DNA of 64,000 bases from Anaeramoeba ignava (taxonomy: Eukaryota; Metamonada; Anaeramoebidae), in the NCBI GenBank assembly GCA_028826165.1, contig JAPDFW010000103.1, positions 62,001 through 126,000 of the forward strand, read 5' to 3'. The notes beneath the pieces are model-generated. The model saw only the letters and a list, made by a program, of their open reading frames with translations, was not told the DNA's origin and ran no database searches. A program made the position numbers and the translations under genes. Shown one piece after another: positions 60,705-64,000 of the stretch; within the stretch, counting starts at the first letter, position 1; each line of letters opens with the position of its first letter.

Positions 60705-61964
60705 ATGAATCAACAAAATAAAATTAAAATTCTTTTATTTGGTTCAACTGGTTTTATTGGTAAAAAAGTTTCTAGTCTTATTGAAACAGATTTTCCACAA
60801 ATTGAAATAATCAATTCTCAATCAAGACTTGAAAACACACAAGATGTAGCAAAAGAACTAGATCTTATTCAACCAGATCGAGTTATAAATGCAGCAGGAA
60901 TTGTAAATTGAGAAAAAAAAAACAACATCAAATTACCACAAATTTCAAAAGAAAAAAAATTATTAGTTTGAAAATATTCTTTGAAATATTGACGGAAACC
61001 ATTTTATATTGGAATCCATTATAAAAGACAGGAATACCAAACGTAGATTGGTGTGAATCTCATAAACAAGAAACTTTAAGAGTCAATTTGGTTGGATCTC
61101 TTGCACTTATAGATTCATGTTGGAAAAGGAATATTCACATCATTCAGTTTGGAACTGGATGTATTTATCAATACGATGAAAATCACAAAGAAAATTCAGG
61201 AAACAAATTCACAGAAAAAGATCCACCAAATTTTTTTGGTTCTTATTATTCAAAAACAAAAGGAATTTTTCAAGATGTTTATTTTCAATCTCTTTTAAAT
61301 AACAAAAACAAATTCAATAACATTCAATATACCAATTAAGTTTTGAACTGCTGTTTTTATTTATATCTTTTTTTAGTTGTTGGATATTTTTGATAATGTT
61401 CTTTTATTAAGAATTCGGATGCCAATTACTTCCCATCTTGAGGATTCCAAAAATTTAATTTCCAAATTAATTAAATATTCAAAAGTTGTTAATATCCCAA
61501 ATTCTATGTCAGTTTTGGAAGATCTTCTTCCTGTTATGGTTGATATGTGTATTAAGAAGGTTGTTGGTGTTTTTAATTTTACAAATCCTGGTTCAATTTC
61601 ACATAATGAGATTTTAACTTTATATCAAAAAGTGTGTTTTTTTAATTAAAATTAAAATTCAAAAAATTTAAAAAATTAAAATGTGCTTAATTTATTCGTT
61701 TTCAAAGTTTATTGATCCAAATTTTAAATGGGAAAATTTTTCAATTGAAGAACAAAACAAAATTCTTAAAGCAGAACGTTCTAATAATGAACTTGTAAAA
61801 AAGAAAAATACAAAATAATAAATTTTTATTCATTTTCCAATTTTCAAATTAAATCATTTTAGGATTCTTCAAAATTACTTGAAATTTATCCAGATATTCC
61901 ACATATAAAAGATTCAATGATTAAAGTTTTTGAAAGAATAAAAAAATCAATAAAAAATCAATAA
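60705..61964 (+). CDS. UER1: nucleotide-rhamnose synthase/epimerase-reductase
   Basis: Exons join(60705..60902, 61028..61276, 61377..61631, 61708..61794, 61863..61964), 296 residues, all joins phase 0. The N-terminal Rossmann motif is ILLFGSTGFIGKK. The protein continues INAAGI, then TGIPNVDWCESHKQETLRVN, FGTGCIYQYDE, FGSYYSKTKG (YxxxK catalytic pair), LLLRIRMPITSHL, VVNIPNSMSVLEDLLPV, VFNFTNPGSISHNEIL, FIDPNFKWENFS and AERSNNEL. These follow the plant NRS/ER (UER1) sequence almost residue for residue. The enzyme converts dTDP- or UDP-4-keto-6-deoxyglucose to L-rhamnose by 3,5-epimerisation and 4-reduction. The window has no partner dehydratase. Confidence 0.93.
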
Positions 61965-62009
61965 AAAATTTCCTTTTTCAAATTTATTTTCAAATTTTTA
62001 TTTTGTTTT

Positions 62010-64000
62010 TTAAACTAATTTTTTAAGAGAATCTTTAAGATGATCTTTTGGTGTTTTTCCATCTCTTTCATCTTTCAAATTAAAATCAACTTTGGCTTCT
62101 TTCAATAAATTAATCATTTCTTCTGTTATTGAAGGATTCTTGCAAAGTAAATGTAATAATGAAGTCTAAAATAAGGTTATAAAAAATTTTTTATTATTTG
62201 AATTGAATTGAATTAAAAATTTTATCATTTTACTGCCTATTTTTTAATCCAAGTTAAAAGAAAAAATTTAATATAAAGTTTGTTTTGATTTGATTTTTGG
62301 ATTACTTTCTAATAAATCCAAAATTTATTTAAGAAAAAATAATTTGGAATTTTTTATTAATTTATTTACATCCTATTTCATAAATTATTTAATATTTCAT
62401 TAATTAATTCCCAAAAAAAATTTATAAATAATTACTTCCTGTTTATCATTTTCCAAAAAAAAAAAATAATTCCAAATTTTAATCAATGAAAATGGAATAA
62501 TTTTACTTTCTATCAAAAAGAAAATATTTAGAAAGAAAACTTTTAAAAAAGAGAAAAAAATAAATCTTATTTACTCCCTAATAAATAAAATTAATCATTT
62601 AAATTGGAAAAAAAAAAAGTAAAATATTTTTCAAATTGTTTACAGTCTATTAATTTATTTAGATAAATTCCATCAATAAAAAAAAGATTTTGGAATTATT
62701 TAAAATTTTTTTTTTACTTTTTGTAAATTTAAATCAATTTCTTTTTCAATTAAAATTCTAATAATATCTGTTGTGATTGATTTATTTTTGCATAAACAAT
62801 GAAGTGGAGACCACTAAATAATGTAAAAAAAAAACAAAGGAAAAAAAGAATTTGGATTATTCCTTTTTTGTGATTATTTCTCTCTTTTTTTTACATGCTA
62901 TTTTTCAAATTTACTAAATCAAAACCATTTTGATTTGAAAAGAATTCATTGAAATTTTTTACAATCTGTTTAAACATTATGAGATTTTTCACAATTCTTT
63001 TCAAATAATAGAATAAATTTACCATCTATTTTGATTTCAAAGTGAGAAAAAAAAGTTTATTCTTGTATCTTCAAATTTCGGATATATTTTTTTTTAATTC
63101 ATTATCATATTTACTGTCTGTTTTGATTTGGATTTTAAATTTAAAAAAAAAACTATTTTGTTTTTTGTTTAATAGAAATGGAAAAATTACACACTATAAA
63201 TTTGATTATTTAATTTAGATCTCGAAAATGAAAATCAAAAATGTATTTACAGCCTATTTCAAATTATGTGTATTTCTTTAACAATAAACAAAAAAATTCA
63301 GAAATTTAATTTACTCTCTTTTCATCAACAAAAAATTACTAAATTTCTTTCTCTTTTTTCCAGAAATTTATTATTTACTTCCTATTTAAAAAAAATGTAA
63401 ACAAAATTAGAAATTTTTCTAAATTAAATTGATTCATTTTCCTTACAAGCTATAATTTTGAAACAACAAAGAAGAAGAAGAAGAAGAAGAAATTGTTTAT
63501 TCAATTTTGATTTATCAAATTTTATAATAATTTACTCTCTATTTTGATTTTAAATGATAAAATTATCATTTTGTTTTATGAATTTTGATGTTTTTTTTTT
63601 GTTGATTTAGAAAGTTTACATATTGAATATGGAAATCAGCTCCTTTATCAAATAATAATTGAACCATATCTTTAGTAATTGATGTATTTTCACATAAATC
63701 ATGTAAAGGTGTCCACTTTTTGTTTTTTGTTTTAAAAAAAAATAAATAAAAATAGATTCATTTTTAATTATATATTATTTACATCCTAAATTAAAACAAA
63801 ATTTATAATCAATATATTAAAAAAGAGAAAACAGGAAGAGAAATGTTTTTGTTTTTACAAACTTTTATTGTAAAATTTTTATTATTAAAACTTGAAATCT
63901 TCCTAGATAATATTTTTTTTAGGAAAAACAAAATTATTTACAAACTAATTCAAGAAAAATAAAATTTTCTAAATCTTTATCAATTTTTCTTTGATATCTT
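62010..64000 (-). CDS. ankyrin-repeat protein with one-codon microexons, 3' part
   Basis: Three ordinary exons are visible: 63620-63715 (96 nt, [18 protein letters not shown] ... GADFHIQY), 62718-62813 (96 nt, [18 protein letters not shown] ... IDLNLQK) and terminal 62010-62165 (156 nt, [18 protein letters not shown] ... DSLKKLV and stop). Each is one ankyrin unit of 32 or more residues and starts at codon phase 0. The intervals between them (806 and 552 nt) and upstream to the window edge are tiled by AG-NNN-GTAA units exactly 3 nt long, described separately. The gene continues beyond 64000, so the start is not seen. The three repeats alone give no specific function; ankyrin stacks bind proteins through the hairpin loops, where the microexons fall. 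Confidence 0.8.
62234..62646 (-). other. array of seven candidate 3-nt microexons
   Basis: Minus strand, in transcript order: 62644-62646 ACT (Thr), 62575-62577 GGA (Gly), 62507-62509 AAA (Lys), 62436-62438 GAA (Glu), 62370-62372 GAT (Asp), 62306-62308 AAA (Lys), 62234-62236 GCA (Ala). Each is preceded by (A/C/T)AG and followed by GTAA. Intervals between units and to the flanking ankyrin exons are 61-71 nt. On the plus strand each reads TTAC-NNN-CT. Included together they would place TGKEDKA between NLQK and TSLLH. Confidence 0.75.
62895..63538 (-). other. array of ten candidate 3-nt microexons
   Basis: Minus strand, in transcript order: 63536-63538 AGA, 63447-63449 CTT, 63379-63381 GAA, 63315-63317 AGA, 63251-63253 GCT, 63191-63193 TGT, 63115-63117 ACA, 63023-63025 ATG, 62963-62965 ATT, 62895-62897 CAT. 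Every one is bounded by AG and GTAA. Intervals are 57-89 nt, the size of ordinary short introns in the window. Included together they would give RLERACTMIH between HIQY and WSPLH; the last, His before WSPLH, and Asp before WTPLH in the next array suit the ankyrin consensus before W(T/S)PLH. Confidence 0.75.
63783..63944 (-). other. three further candidate 3-nt microexons at the window edge
   Basis: 63942-63944 TTT, 63859-63861 TTT and 63783-63785 GAT, again AG-NNN-GTAA, with intervals of 80, 73 and 67 nt leading to the 63620-63715 ankyrin exon. The array presumably continues outside the window. Confidence 0.65.

Overview
The window is nuclear DNA of a microbial eukaryote. It is extremely AT-rich, with GT-AG introns (mostly 57-160 nt, a few of 400-3,900 nt filled with simple repeats), the standard stop codons, and genes for proteasome, exosome, HOPS, Rab, E2F, OSCA and polyadenylation proteins. 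The BTB/TLDc/kelch/ARM/LRR-kinase content, the N/Q-rich tracts, a bacterial-looking FAD dehydrogenase and the hexanucleotide repeats suggest an anaerobic amoeba of the Anaeramoeba type. That assignment is inference; no rRNA is present to confirm it.

Layout. 1-4,652: a partial unknown gene, a BTB-BACK-TLDc gene, a coiled-coil gene, a 1.6-kb AATTGA-type repeat and a CAP-Gly gene. 4,815-9,652: proteasome alpha subunit PSMA4 on the minus strand; its 3.9-kb second intron holds a plus-strand DNA transposon coding for a zinc-finger/DDE-like transposase joined to a ubiquitin-specific protease (USP) domain, with frameshifts. 9,720-11,190: a satellite. 11,297-17,576: a TENT4-type nucleotidyltransferase with an N/Q tail, VPS41 (two exons) and a WD40 gene. 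17,708-27,933: BTB-TLDc, kelch-BTB-BTB, a tandem-exon armadillo gene and a BTB-coiled-coil gene. 29,160-33,974: a hexanucleotide block, an FAD dehydrogenase (likely transferred), a repeat and an E2F/DP-like factor. 34,158-46,022: RRP40, a Rab GTPase, an LRR-TKL kinase, FIP1 and GRWD1, each with repeat-filled introns. 46,085-54,025: a duplicated cassette of CCCH-PARP genes (minus) divergent from DEDDh REXO-type exonuclease genes (plus), with one intact and two dead exonuclease copies. 54,052-58,339: an OSCA/TMEM63-like channel in seven exons. 58,725-60,690: a tandem repeat of about 145 bp. 60,705-61,964: a rhamnose-synthesis epimerase/reductase (five exons). 62,010-64,000: an ankyrin gene that runs off the window.

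The most striking feature is the ankyrin gene. Between its three ordinary exons the minus strand carries 20 units of the form AG-NNN-GTAA, each exactly 3 nt between a 3' and a 5' splice signal, spaced by 57-89 nt. They look like an array of one-codon microexons in the ankyrin hairpin loops. There are more of them than an ordinary loop needs, which suggests combinatorial splicing.

Other systems worth attention are the transposase-USP element nested in PSMA4, the ARM gene made of near-identical exon-intron units, and the PARP/exonuclease cassette with a duplicated bidirectional promoter. Most exon structures below were assembled by reading splice signals and checking that phases join and the joined protein matches the family; none has transcript support here.
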